From positions 28,520,452 to 28,584,451 of the forward strand of contig JAKSZU010000018.1 of assembly GCA_026018925.1 (NCBI GenBank): a stretch of DNA of 64,000 nt, written 5' to 3'. The notes below the pieces were generated by a model that worked only from the letters and a program-made list of their open reading frames with translations, was not told the origin of the DNA and made no database searches. The DNA comes from Tupaia tana. Its lineage: Eukaryota > Chordata > Mammalia > Scandentia > Tupaiidae. Both the position numbers and the translations under genes were made by a program. Below, piece after piece: positions 53,561-63,930 of this stretch (the first letter of the stretch is position 1; every line of letters starts with the position of its first letter).

Positions 53561-54222
53561 CTTCCTTCACCCCATACAGTGGCTGTTTGTGGCAGGCCCA
53601 TTTCTACTCTGGGCTGTGAGCTTCCCGAGGGCAGGGATGTAGCCCAAGCATCCAGCCTTCAGTAGAGAGAGGCCCTCCATTGTGACTGGTTGAATAAATG
53701 GATGAACAAAAGAGTGAATGTAAAATGCCAATGCAGGCTTGGCACACCATGGGCAATAAACAACTATTAGTAGCTGTGAGCAATGTTCCCCATCTCCAAA
53801 CGTCCATGTCTCAATCCCTGGACCCTGTGGCTATGTTAGGTTATTGGCAGAAGGGAATGAAGGTTTCTAATCTGTTGACCTTAAAATGGGGTTATCCTGG
53901 ATTATCCGAGTAGGCCCAGTGTCATGGCAAGGGTCCTTAGAAGTGAAAGAGGGAGGCAGAAGAGAATGAGAGACATGGCAGCATGAGGAGGCCTGGGCTT
54001 GATGAAGCTGCTGGCTTTGAAGACAAAGCAAGGCCATGAGCCAGGGAAAGCAGCCTCTAGAAGCTGGAAGAGAGGAAACAGATTCTTCCCCAGAACCTCC
54101 ACAAGGAATGCAGCCCTGCCGATGTCATGATTTTAGCTCAGTGAAACTCATTTTAGACTTAGGATCTCCAGAACTGTAAGAAATCAATTAGTTTTTTTTT
54201 TCCAGTTACTAATATGGTAATT

Positions 54223-54462
54223 TGTTTGTTTTTGCTTTAAGGTATGTGTGTTCATCAGAGAGAGATGAGGGTGGGGTGTGGTGAGAAAACACCCCCGAGA
54301 GGGGATGGCCATGCCATAGTCTCTTCTCCAGTCTCCTCTCAGGACTTTGGGCATGCACACACATATGCCTGGTGTGATTTTCAAGCTGCCAGGTCCAGGA
54401 CTTGAACCACAAAGTTGGCCATGTGGGATCCAGTGCAGTAACCTCCATGTCACCTGCTGGCT
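54223..54462 (-). mobile_element. tSINE-A in the LTR (antisense)
   Basis: TTTTTGCTTTAAGGTATGTGTG…CACCCCCGAGAGGGGATGGCC…CACCTGCTGGCTCC; left target TAATATGGTAATTTG. Confidence 0.83.
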
Positions 54463-54478
54463 CCAACATGGTTATTTT

Positions 54479-54647
54479 AAAAAAAAAATTATTTTGCTTG
54501 ACTTTGTTTATTTACTTATATTTGACCAGAGAGGGTCAGAGTGAGAGAGAGAGATAGAAAGCAAGCTGCCAGGTCCGGGACTCGAACCATGGTCAGCCAT
54601 GTGGGAATATCCAGTGCCCTTAACCACCACGCCACCTGCCGGCCTCC
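54479..54647 (-). mobile_element. tSINE-B in the LTR (antisense)
   Basis: TTTATTTACTTATATTTGACCAG…CCAGGTCCGGGACTCG…CACCTGCCGGCCTC; CCAACATGGTTATTTT and CCAACATGGTAATTTT flank it. Confidence 0.9.
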
Positions 54648-55194
54648 CAACATGGTAATTTTTTTATAGCCACAATAAAACACAATCTAGTGCCCATCCC
54701 TGGTATCAAGAATAGCATCTCACACTTAGTGGTCACTGACTGAATGATGGTTGAACTGTACTGGAGCGTTGCTGTAAGTACCCACTTATTATCAGGAAAG
54801 ACACATAAGAGAAAAGCACTTCCTGTAGTTTGGATGTTTACATCAGGAGCCTAATTGGGAGGTCTCAAGGCAGGTCAGAGTTTATTGCTGAAACCTCGTT
54901 ATGGGCTCAGTAGGTCAAGTTGGGTGGGTCACAGAGAATGACATGAGGGGCATTAAGAGAGAGGAAGCACAGGCTGGCCGGTGAGCAGAGATCCCGAGAC
55001 CTCTCATGATCTCAGGCTTAGGAGCCATCTCTGGATGCCACACCTGCTGTCTGCATAACCAGGAGGGCCACCTGAATTGAGTCTCTACCTCTGCTAGGCA
55101 ATGTCCTAAACCCCCAACAGAATCAGTCCATCATGTAATTACTATGATAACACCAATCTCCCAGAGGGACCAGAGGGACCAGCCAGCCTGCCAC

Positions 55195-55385
55195 ACTCCT
55201 CCACTGTGCCAGGTGCTGTTCCAGGTGCTGAGCATCCTTGATCTGCTCAGTCCTCAGTCCTCAGGACAGCTCCACGAGAGGGGTACTATCATTGTGCCCA
55301 TTTTAGAGACTAGGAAATGGAGGCCCAGAAAGGTTAAAATCACTTGCCACTCACACGCCAGGTCTGAACAGGGGCAGTGTTGCAG
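55195..55385 (-). repeat. MIR copy (antisense)
   Basis: GTGCCAGGTGCTGTTCCAGGTGC…CATTGTGCCCATTTTAGAGAC…GGAGGCCCAGAAAGG. Confidence 0.85.
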
Positions 55386-55714
55386 GACTGGAACGCGCTG
55401 GAAACAGAAAGGCTGTATCCGATGAGAGGTGGTATTGTAGGGGAGGAGGAAATCCTTTCCTTCTACCTTCCTAGGTCCTCTGGCTAGGGCTCATAAAATA
55501 GACTGACAAAAGGCAGATTAACAAGAGAAAAACAAGCAGAAGTGTGTGAACATGCGCATTACACATGTACATGGGAACCCTTGGAGATGACTAACTCTAA
55601 GGAGTGGTTAGAACTGGGATTGGATAGCATCTTAACTACCCTACAATAGAGTTCCAGAGAAGCAGTACACAGGGAGAAGATTGAGTTTCTATGGCGGCAA
55701 ATTATGGGAAAGGA

Positions 55715-56035
55715 AATGTCCTCGTCTGTTCTGTTGTTAGTAGCAGAATTACCTGTCTGGGCAACCAATAAATATAGAATTGTATTCGGCTCACAGTTTG
55801 GAGGTCCCAGGTCCAGGGGCTGCACCTGGCGAGGTTATCTTGCTGGTGGATCACATGGTGGGGGGCAGGAGGGAGCGTGCCTGTGCCGACGCGTCTCTGT
55901 TCTGATCTCATTTCCTGCCCTTATAAGCCCACCAGGACTCAATTATGGGTCCCCGCTCTGATGCCTAAGCACTTCCCAAAGGGCCTCACACTTCGACACT
56001 ATAATCAGATTAATTCTCTCAATACCTTCACGATG
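55715..56035 (-). mobile_element. MST/MLT1-type LTR fragment (antisense)
   Basis: TCGGCTCACAGTTTGGAGGTC…TTGCTGGTGGATCACATGG…CCTTATAAGCCCACCAGG…CCCAAAGGGCCTCACAC is the reversed MaLR LTR order (from memory). Confidence 0.6.
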
Positions 56036-56743
56036 CAACTGCATGCCAACGCAGAAGTTTGGGCGGAACACATTCAAGTCATAGGAGTAAATACATGGGA
56101 GAGCTAATGGAAGATGAGGACTGGAGAGGGAGGTCCAGCATTTAGATTCCAATGGTGGCCTCTCTGGGCTGACAGGGTCTAGGCTGTGTCCATTGGTTTA
56201 CTTATGTCCACCGCGTTCCAGTCCTGCTTCCCCTCGTCATCCCCACAGTGGCTGGCCATTCTGATTAGTGCCTGAGTATACATTTTGGGACACAGGAGTA
56301 ATAGAGGGAGAAAGGAGTGGAATTCCTTCCCAGTTCTCTTGCCTCCAAGTCCTGAGTTGCCTCCTTCCAGCTGCCCCCTGCCTTACCCTGTGCATTATTT
56401 ATGGCCCATTACTCAGCTCCTGCTGGTGCCCAGATGCTGCCTGCCAGGAGCTACGACCTGACCTCACAGTGTCCCCTGGAGAGGACCAAGGATGGCTCAC
56501 TGCCCCCCGGCCTCACTGGTGCTCTCTTTCCCGTCCCCCTCCCAGCCTCTTTGGGTCTCAGCAGGCTCCTGTGTGTAGCACAGTCTGTCCACTCTTCCCA
56601 CCCACAAGAACCACCTTGGGAGCAGTTTCCTCTCTGCTGAGCCAGCTGACACAGTCAGCAAGCTCCTGACTTTCTGAGCAAAGCAGCTGGCAGCCACCAC
56701 GCTGAGGCTCCCCACCCCCTCGCCCTGTGTGCTTGGATAGGGC

Positions 56744-56746
<3 letters not shown>

Positions 56747-56785
<39 letters not shown>
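56747..56785 (+). repeat. (TG)n microsatellite
   Basis: About 19 uninterrupted GT units. Confidence 0.97.
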
Positions 56786-56789
<4 letters not shown>

Positions 56790-56964
56790 GAGAGGAGGGT
56801 CTGTGTCCATGGATAAGTGGGAGCGAAGGTTTAAGCCCTCACTGTTGAAAACATTTGTACTGTAACCAGTAAGGATGAATTTCTGCTTCCTCGCTCCTCA
56901 GGAAAGTAGGAAGAGGTTCTTAGATTTAGAGTTCAGATTGGGAGCAGGGCCCCAGAAAGCTAGA

Positions 56965-57072
56965 GCTTTGGAGCTGTGTGACATTGGGCAAGTTGCTTAA
57001 TCTCTCTGTGTGTTATTTTCCTCCTCTTCAACTATCTCACTGAGTCATTACAAAGATTAAATAAGAAAGCGC
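56965..57072 (+). repeat. MIR fragment
   Basis: GAGCTGTGTGACATTGGGCAAG…CTTAATCTCTCTGTGTG…TCATTACAAAGATTAAATAAG. Confidence 0.8.
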
Positions 57073-57076
57073 GTGC

Positions 57077-57351
57077 CTTTTTTTTTTAAGGAGTTTTTTT
57101 GCTATAGGGTGTGCGCTCGCCAGAAAGACAGAGAGAGACAGAGAGACAGAAAGCGAGAAATCACCCCCCTCGCCCCCGGCAGGGGGGCAGACCATGCCAC
57201 AATCCCTTCTCCTCCAGTCTCCTCTTGGGATTTTGGGTAGCACACACACACGTGCCCGGCATGAGTATTAAGCCACTGGGGCTTGGACTTGAACTGCGGT
57301 TGACTATGTGTGAGTCCAGCAACATAACCATTATGCCATTCTGCTGGTCCC
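57077..57351 (-). mobile_element. tSINE-A copy (antisense)
   Basis: Poly-T, TTTTTTTGCTATAGGGTGTGCGC…CACCCCCCTCGCCCCC…CATTCTGCTGGTCCC. Confidence 0.88.
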
Positions 57352-57579
57352 AAAGAACAGGCATGCTAAGCAACCAGACCAGGTCCTGAAGGACAGTAGA
57401 TGCTGAAAACAGGAGCTTTGACAATGCCCCAGTTGGGATCATAAACTGGTGGAAGGAAAGGTGCCAGAAGGGGAAGAAAACCCAAAGGTGGAAATGGTTG
57501 TTCTCTAGGCAGTGGCTGGGACACCTTCCTCTCCGTTTTCATGTCTATAAAATGGTCAGTACTGAATCTAACAGTTGCT

Positions 57580-57838
57580 TAAAGCCTCGGTTCGGTTGGT
57601 TACAGTCAGATCCCACGTGGCTAGCTGTGTATTTTGAGTCTTGACTCGGCAGCCTGAAAAGCACACCAGGTACGTACGTATGTGTGTGTGCCCCAAGTCC
57701 CGACTGGGTGGAGAAATGGAGAAGGGACTGCAGTGTGGCCACACAGCACTGGGGGGCTGTTTGCCTTCTCTCTCTCTCAGCCTGTCTGGCAAGCACACAT
57801 ATCCTCTAAAAAACATTTTTAAAAAACAAAACAAAACA
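57580..57838 (+). mobile_element. tSINE-C copy (sense)
   Basis: GGTTACAGTCAGATCCCACGTGG…GACTGGGTGGAGAAATGG…CTGGCAAGCACACATATCC and an (AAAAC)n tail. Confidence 0.75.
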
Positions 57839-58010
57839 AAACACCAAGGCTAGCACCGTGGAATTCTGGAAAACAAGTGAAAACTCCAGGTAATCACAGA
57901 GATCGTCTCTCGGATTGAACTCCTCTCTCTTTTGCCTCAGAATTTAAAACATCTGGCAAGTGTTAGTCCATAAAACCAGTGGATGGGCATCTCCATTCCC
58001 GACCCCCCCT

Positions 58011-58199
58011 TTTTTATTAAAGATTTTAACTTTATTTATTATAATCATCATTATTTTCTAGTTTGATCAGACAGAGAGAGAAAGAGAGAAAGAGAGAGAG
58101 AAGGAAAGTGAGAAAGCAAGCCATCAGGTCCAGGACCTGAAGCACAGTCGGCTGTGTGGGAGTCTGGCACCTTTAACCATCACACAGCCTGCCAGCCCC
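58011..58199 (-). mobile_element. tSINE-B copy (antisense)
   Basis: TTTTATTAAAGATTTTAAC…GTTTGATCAGACAGAGAG…CAAGCCATCAGGTCCAGG…CCTGCCAGCCCC. Confidence 0.85.
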
Positions 58200-58213
58200 T
58201 TTCCTACCCACTT

Positions 58214-58477
58214 TTTTTTTTTTTTTGGAGAGGTTTTTGCTATAGGGCGCGTGAGCTTGCCAGACAGACAGAGAGAGACAGAGAGACAGAAAGTGAGAAA
58301 TCACCCCCCAGGGGGGATGGCCACACCGCAATCCCTTCTCCTCCATTCTCCTCTCAGGATCTTGGGCATGCACGCACATGCGCCTGGCGTGAGTTTAAGC
58401 CACCGGGTTCGGGACGCAAACCGCGGTCGACTACATGGGAGTCCCGCGACATAGCCATTACGCCAACTCCTAGTTCC
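58214..58477 (-). mobile_element. tSINE-A copy, young (antisense)
   Basis: Poly-T, GGAGAGGTTTTTGCTATAGGGCG…CACCCCCCAGGGGGGATGG…CGCCAACTCCTAGTTCCCC; flanks CTACCCACTTTTT and CTCCCCACTTTT. Confidence 0.92.
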
Positions 58478-58630
58478 CCTCCCCACTTTTAATCACCAAA
58501 CTTCCAGGTCCTGGTGATGCACTAAAAGTTCTCAGAAACATTTGAAGACCTTGTAACCCAAAAGCCTCCTGAACCCTGACCCAGGACACTCATTGGGTGA
58601 GGTTGGGAGCACCAAAGAATCTGTGTCTTT

Positions 58631-59177
58631 TTTTTTTAAGAGAGATTTTTTTTCTATGGGTGCTCACCAAAGAGACAGAGAGAGATGGAGAGACAGAAAG
58701 CAAGAAATTGCCCCCTGTGGAGATGGACACGCCGCAATCCCTTCTCCTCCATTTTCCTCTCAGGATCTTGGGCACGCACGCATATGCGCCTGGCATGAGT
58801 TTTCTTTTTTTTTTCCTTTTCCTTTTTTGGAGAGGTTTTCGCTATAGGGCGCGTGTGCTCGCCAGACAGACAGAGAGAGACAGAGAGACAGAAAGCAGGA
58901 AATCACCCCCCAGGGGGGATGGCCACGCCGCAATCCCTTCTCCTCCATTCTCCTCTCGGGATCTTGGGCACACACACACACGCGCCCGGCGTGAGTTTAA
59001 GCCACCGGGTCCGGGACTCGAACCACGGTTGACTACGTGGGAGTCCAGCGACATAGCCATTACGCTAACTGCTGGTCCCCTGGCATGAGTTTTCAAGCTA
59101 CCAGGTCCGGCACTTGAACCACGGTTGGCAATGTGGGAGTCCAACTATGTAACCACTACACCATGTGCTAGTCCCAG
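58631..59177 (-). mobile_element. Older tSINE-A split by a younger copy (antisense)
   Basis: The outer element (AAGAGAGATTTTTTTTCTATGG… and, after the insert, TTTTCAAGCTACCAGG…CATGTGCTAGTCCC) has a 14-bp duplication GAATCTGTGTCTTT at 58617-58630 and 59178-59191. Confidence 0.93.
58805..59078 (-). mobile_element. tSINE-A inserted in the older copy (antisense, young)
   Basis: Nearly intact, CpG-rich copy with a perfect 16-bp duplication CCTGGCATGAGTTTTC at 58789-58804 and 59079-59094, both inside the outer SINE. Confidence 0.96.
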
Positions 59178-59964
59178 GAATCTGTGTCTTTAATAAGCTT
59201 CCTGGTGATTATAAAGTAGGTGGCCCACTGTGAGAAATTAGAGACTAAGTCTCTGCTAGTGATTGTCCCAGGTAGCTCCGGGAAGAGCCCTAGATTTCCA
59301 GCGTTCTGTCCCAGGCTCCTTCTCCTCCACCCTAAGACCTTGAGAATGGAAGGACCAAGCTTCCCCAAACCTCACCGCCTTTCACTTCCCACAATTTAGC
59401 ATCACTGATTTCTGTATTTTGATCAATTTCCAATGGCCACAACTGTTTTTTGGATCTCAGACAACTGATTTTTGTTCAGCAGATGGCCCTCCCAGGCAGG
59501 TGAGTGAGCAGAGCTGGATCTATACAATACGTCAAAGTCTTCCCCAGAGCTGGGAACACGGCTGGAAGAGCCCACCCTGCTGGTAACGAGACAATGGAGG
59601 TATCTGTGTGCTCACTGTCCAGGGGGCTGTGACCCCTGACTACCAGAATAGTCGTCATTGCGTCCAGTGCCTAGTGGGGCCAGTGGGCACAGGAGAGGGG
59701 TGGTTTTTAGGTGGCACTATTGCAGCAAAGGTAACCAGTTGACCAGGAGCAATCTATTTCTTCCTAGGCTCTCGAGGCCAATTTACTGTACTTTAAATCA
59801 CATTGTGTATTTTCTTGCCTGTAGTGAATAAGCAAAAGAATCTGGTTCTAAAGTCCCAGATCATTTCAGTGACCATGGCAGTGCTCACTCAGTGCCTCTT
59901 AATGTGGAATCAGATGTGATTCTCATGAGTATACAATTGTCCTTGTCCCAACTCTCTCTTATTT

Positions 59965-60205
59965 TTAAAGAGAGTTTTTGGCTATAGGGTTTGTGTGTTC
60001 ACTAGAGGGACAGAGAGACAGAAAGCCAGAAATCACCCCCATGGGGATGGCCACGTTGGAATTCCTTCTCTTCCATTCTCCTCTTGGGATCTTGGGTATG
60101 CATGTACACGCACCAGGAGTGAGTTTTAAGCCTCGGAGTCTGGGACTCAAACTATGGTCAACTATGTGCGAGTCCAGCAATGCAACCATTGTGCTATCTG
60201 CTGGT
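59965..60205 (-). mobile_element. tSINE-A copy (antisense)
   Basis: AAAGAGAGTTTTTGGCTATAGGG…CACCCCCATGGGGATGGCC…GCTATCTGCTGGTC. Confidence 0.88.
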
Positions 60206-60215
60206 CTCCCATCTC

Positions 60216-60418
60216 TCTCTCTCTCTTTTTTTTTTTTTCAAAGAATTATTTATTTAATTTTATTTATTCATTCATTTATTTTAATTTGACCAGAGAGAGA
60301 GACACAAAGAGAGAGAAAGAGAGAAAGTGACAAAGCAAGCCTTCAGATCCAGGACTCAAACCATGGTCAGCCATATGGGAGTGTCCAGCACCTTAACCAC
60401 CATGCCACCTGCTGGTCC
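60216..60418 (-). mobile_element. tSINE-B copy (antisense)
   Basis: AAGAATTATTTATTTAATTTT…TTAATTTGACCAGAGAG…CACCTGCTGGTCCC; TCCCATCTCT at 60206-60215 and 60419-60428. Confidence 0.9.
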
Positions 60419-60569
60419 CTCCCATCTCTTTTTTCATAGGCACAACCACAATAATTGCCAATGGGCCTTAAATACTCATTACAGATTGCTACTGCATTTG
60501 AAATGTTCTATATATGTTACCATCATCTTATCTAGTAGGGATTTAGATTGCCCTCATTTTTGTTTTGTA

Positions 60570-60832
60570 AAATTTGCTATAGGGTGCATGCACTCACTGG
60601 AAAGAGACAGAGAGAGAGAAAAAGAGAGGGAGGGAAAGAGAGAAAGTGAGATAGCACCCCCCCTCCCTAGTGGGGATGGCCACCTTTCTCCATTTGCCTC
60701 TTGGGATTTGAGGCATCTACATATACAAGACTGGTATGTTCTTTTTTTTTCATACCACTGTGCCTGGGACTAGAACCACATAGTTGGCCACATGGGATCC
60801 AGCCACCTCCACCATCATGCCCTTGGCTGGAT
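60570..60832 (-). mobile_element. tSINE-A/C-like copy (antisense)
   Basis: AAATTTGCTATAGGGTGCATGC, AGATAGCACCCCCCCTCCCTAG, CATTTGCCTCTTGGGATTTG, end GCCCTTGGCTGG. Confidence 0.72.
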
Positions 60833-60834
60833 AC

Positions 60835-60950
60835 TCCTATTTTACAGATGAAAGCACTAAGACCTAGGGACATTAAGAAACTTGCTGATAATGTTACAGC
60901 TGGTCAGTGTTGGAGCTGGACCTGCAAGCCTAGGCTCTTAACCACTGCCC
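60835..60950 (-). repeat. MIR fragment (antisense)
   Basis: ATTTTACAGATGAAAGCACTAAG…CAGCTGGTCAGTGTTGGAGC…GGCTCTTAACCACTGCC. Confidence 0.8.
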
Positions 60951-61563
60951 AAGACACTCCTCGTATGGTGGAAAAGCCTGGCTTCATTGGACAGCCCTGC
61001 CCCCAAGTCCTCCCATCTACCCCTTTCCCAGGGCACGTTCCAGTTTACATCCTGCCACACTTCCTTCTGCAGTGAATGTACTCGAGCCTGCTGCCTGGAG
61101 TTAATTATCTCAAAAAGACATTTGGAAATGAAGCTCTGCTGGCTAATGTGTTCCCTTTTGCTAATTTAATAATTCTGTTTGCAAAAATGAGTGTGCTATT
61201 TAAACTTGTTCACTGGACTGGTTATTCTGTAGACATTTTCCCTTTATCGTTATCTTCTTTGAACCCACGTTTGCACAAGCCCATGATATCAGAGCTGAGG
61301 CCTGTGACTTGTGGCTGAGGTGTCTGTTCACCAAGGGCAAGGCCTTGGCTGTGTGTGACCATGTTCAGCAATTAGACAGGGTGTAAGAAGGCCAGGCTGA
61401 AACTCTGAAAGATCTAACAGACTAGATCATTGGAAGAAGAGGCAGCTTGGGTTCTTACTGATGCAGTCACCCAATGCTAAGAGTGGTTCTACCTGGTTGG
61501 TGGATTTGAAGGGAATTTTTAGTTTCTTCTTTGTACTTCTCTCATCTATTTTCCATTGTTTCT

Positions 61564-61804
61564 TTTTAAGTTTATTTATTTACTCCCTCTAAGAGTAAGA
61601 GAGAGATGGAGATGCTCGTGAAGAAGAGCAGCATCCTCCAAAGGGTCTAGATGCTGCAATCCACCCCTACTTTAGTCAGTCCAGGTAATGGGCACACAGT
61701 GGCCCAGCATACTCAGGGAGGTCCTTAGACATGAATCAGGAACCTTCTCAGGTGGGTCCTTGCAGGACATTCACTGCATTCCACCCTGCGCATCTCCTGG
61801 CCCC
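61564..61804 (-). mobile_element. tSINE-D copy (antisense)
   Basis: TTTTTAAGTTTATTTATTTAC, GCAGCATCCTCC, CAGGGAGGTCCTTAGACATG, end GCGCATCTCCTGGCCCC. Confidence 0.65.
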
Positions 61805-61867
61805 TAATTTTCCATTGTTTCCAATATGCAAAAGTATGTATAATTTTAATAATAAAATAAGAATAGG

Positions 61868-62089
61868 TTCAGCCTCTCTGGTGCAGCTGGTAATGTACTG
61901 GACTGAGGAACTGGAAGGCACATGCTGACTGCACTTCAGACTTCTGGCCAGCTGGTCTGAAACTCGCTGGGTGTGTGCATGCATGCCCAGGATCCTAACG
62001 AGCTGGAGGACTGTGGAATGAAGGTGGTGGTGTGACCAGGCCCTGGGGAGGGTGTTTCTCTCTCTCTTCCTCTTTCTCTGTCTCTTGTG

Positions 62090-62123
<34 letters not shown>

Positions 62124-62145
62124 CTATCACTAACAAGAAAAAAAA
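61868..62145 (+). mobile_element. tSINE-C-like copy (sense)
   Basis: GTTCAGCCTCTCTGGTGCAGC…CATGCATGCCCAGGATCC…GGTGTGACCAGGCCCTGGGG, (AC)n at 62093-62119, CTATCACTAACAAGAAAA. Confidence 0.65.
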
Positions 62146-62370
62146 GAATAAAGTTGCTGTCGTTAAAAATAAAGTTCAATCAATAAGAGGAATCTAATTC
62201 CTCAGGCAAAGCCTCAGGCAATCCTGGCTCTTAAGAACTTGTAAAATGAACTTTCATGAACTTGTGAAAGCCACTCACAGAGGCAGACCCCTCTGAAAAT
62301 GAACAGTACTCTGCACCAAAAGAGAAAATACAGGTTAACAATTATGTTCAGAAAAATAATTTCTCAGGTG

Positions 62371-62424
62371 TATATATATATATAATATATATAATATATA
62401 TAATATATATATATTATATATATT
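62371..62424. repeat. (TA)n-rich low-complexity tract
   Basis: About 54 bp of TATATATA with AATATA interruptions, next to the mariner-like fragment. Confidence 0.95.
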
Positions 62425-62475
62425 AAAGTACAAGTTTATTTTGGTGCAAAAATTTTTGAAATCTAGGTATAGTTC
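62425..62475. repeat. Possible mariner-derived fragment (inverted copy)
   Basis: AAAGTACAAGTTTATTTTGGTGC…AATTTTTGAAATC is the reverse complement, with changes, of 49871-49911. Confidence 0.5.
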
Positions 62476-63140
62476 TTTTTTTTTTTAATTTCGATAAGAA
62501 CAGTTTACTGTTTTTTTTTTTTCCTCCCGAAACTTTTTTTTAATTACTTAACATTCATTCCCTGAGCATCATCACAACATACTAAATGTGGTTTCCCATC
62601 TAGAATAAACTGCATAGTGGCTTAATCATGCATGTTATCATCAATAATATTCCATTTCTACTTTCATATATATGTATATATGTTTTTGACCCCATGTTTG
62701 ACCCTCTGCCCTTTCCCACTCTCTTATTACCACTCTGCTATATACAGTTGTCTTCAATTCCTTTCCCCCCAACATTTTGTTGATCACACAATATCATAAG
62801 TAATCTAACTACTTTCAATAGCAAGTTCAGCTGGTAATTTCAAGAAAAGCAGTTTTGACCTGGTAACGATATTTCCTTGAAACTTAAAGCCTAGAAACAG
62901 GTTAGTATTCTGTTCAAATAGTAGGTACATGAACCTATCGACAGCTCAAGACAGGACCAAAATCCTTTAAAATTGGACAACAAAGCTTAGAAGAAAAGCA
63001 GCAATATTTTAGTCAAGTCACAGAATGTTGTTTCATCAGTTCAGTCTCATGTACTTAATCTTTCTTCTGTTGTGGTTCAATCTTCCGGATTGAATTCTGG
63101 GATATAATATTCATCTCCAGACATTGTCCCTACAATTAAG
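62476..63140. other. AT-rich unidentified sequence
   Basis: Begins with T-runs and contains no frame or family I can name. It may belong to the same L1 insertion as the ORF1 fragment that follows, or be older unique DNA. Confidence 0.4.
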
Positions 63141-63422
63141 TTGCCCATTTTCTACAAAGACTATCCCATCAGACTAACAGCAGACCTCTCATCGGAAACA
63201 ATGCGAGCAAGGAAAGAATGGGAAAATATATTCAAAGTGTTAAGGGAAAAGCATTTTCAACCAAGAATACTGTACCCAGCAAGATTATCGTTCATTTGGG
63301 AAGAAAAGACACAAACATTACCACATAAACAAAACCTGAAAGAATTTACCAGCACCAGACCAGATCTCCAAGAAGTTAAGGGAGTGCTGTTAGTAAAATT
63401 AAATGCAAACACACAGAAATAA
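63141..63422 (+). pseudogene. L1 ORF1 C-terminal fragment
   Basis: An open frame of 93 codons carries the C-terminal domain of L1 ORF1p: IRLTADLSSETMRARKEW, FQPRILYPARLSFIW, then TSTRPDLQEV. The usual N-terminal coiled coil and RRM are missing, and no ORF2 follows. The domain binds RNA in intact elements; here it is a truncated relic with an unusually intact frame. Confidence 0.9.
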
Positions 63423-63589
63423 GAGTTCAAAAACTAAGAAAATAGGCATCTCAGGTATATTTTTTAAATGGAATAGAATTTGAATTTTTTAAATGTTAGC
63501 TTTATAGCTTGTTAAATCTTTTGTTTACTCTTCAGCATGACTTGACTCAAACCTGCAAGACTATTGAGTGGATCTGTTTCTGTATACTT

Positions 63590-63930
63590 TTCTTTCAACG
63601 AATGTGGATCGAGCTTCGCCCTGTGGCAGGGAGTGTTCCATGTTCAAGTGACTGGAGAAGGACTGAGGCTAGATCTCTGGGCTTGAGCAGTTTCTAGCCT
63701 AGGGGAGACAGTTGGGCAAACAGCTGCATAATTTGGGGCACTGGAGAAGTCCAGAAAGGTCAATTGTGTGCTCTGCCTAAGAAAGTCCAGGAAGGCTTTA
63801 TGGGGAAGTGACCAACACAGAATAAGACTTGCTAGGTAGAGGATGTGAGGAAGACATCCTAGGCAAAGGGAAGAGGATGGGCAAAGTCACCTGGGGGTGC
63901 TGGGGGTAGGAAAAGATCAAATTAGGTTCA
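63590..63930 (-). repeat. L2-like ancient repeat
   Basis: TAGCCTAGGGGAGACAGTTGGG…AGTCCAGGAAGGCTTTATGGGG…GACATCCTAGGCAAAGGGAAG follows the same order as the L2-like repeat at 34.0 kb. Confidence 0.55.

Larger units (their letters stand above)
53785..54690 (+). mobile_element. MaLR/MLT1-type LTR (sense), split by two SINEs
   Basis: CAATGTTCCCCATCTCCAAACG…GGGGTTATCCTGGATTATCC…GCCTCTAGAAGCTGG…CTCCAGAACTGTAAGAAATC; after the SINEs it resumes with GGTAATTTTTTTATAGCC and ends CAATAAAACAC. Family name recalled. Confidence 0.65.

Noticed and set aside
26516-59080. tRNA gene-like sequences with box A and box B
   Set aside because: They are heads of SINEs: repeated dozens of times, joined to a common body and poly-A, without a foldable mature tRNA.
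58597-59088. 163-codon open frame and dozens of similar peptides (ending in motifs like HARTRREFKPPG)
   Set aside because: All are translations of tSINE-A or tSINE-B copies; the shared peptides reflect shared repeats, not a gene family.
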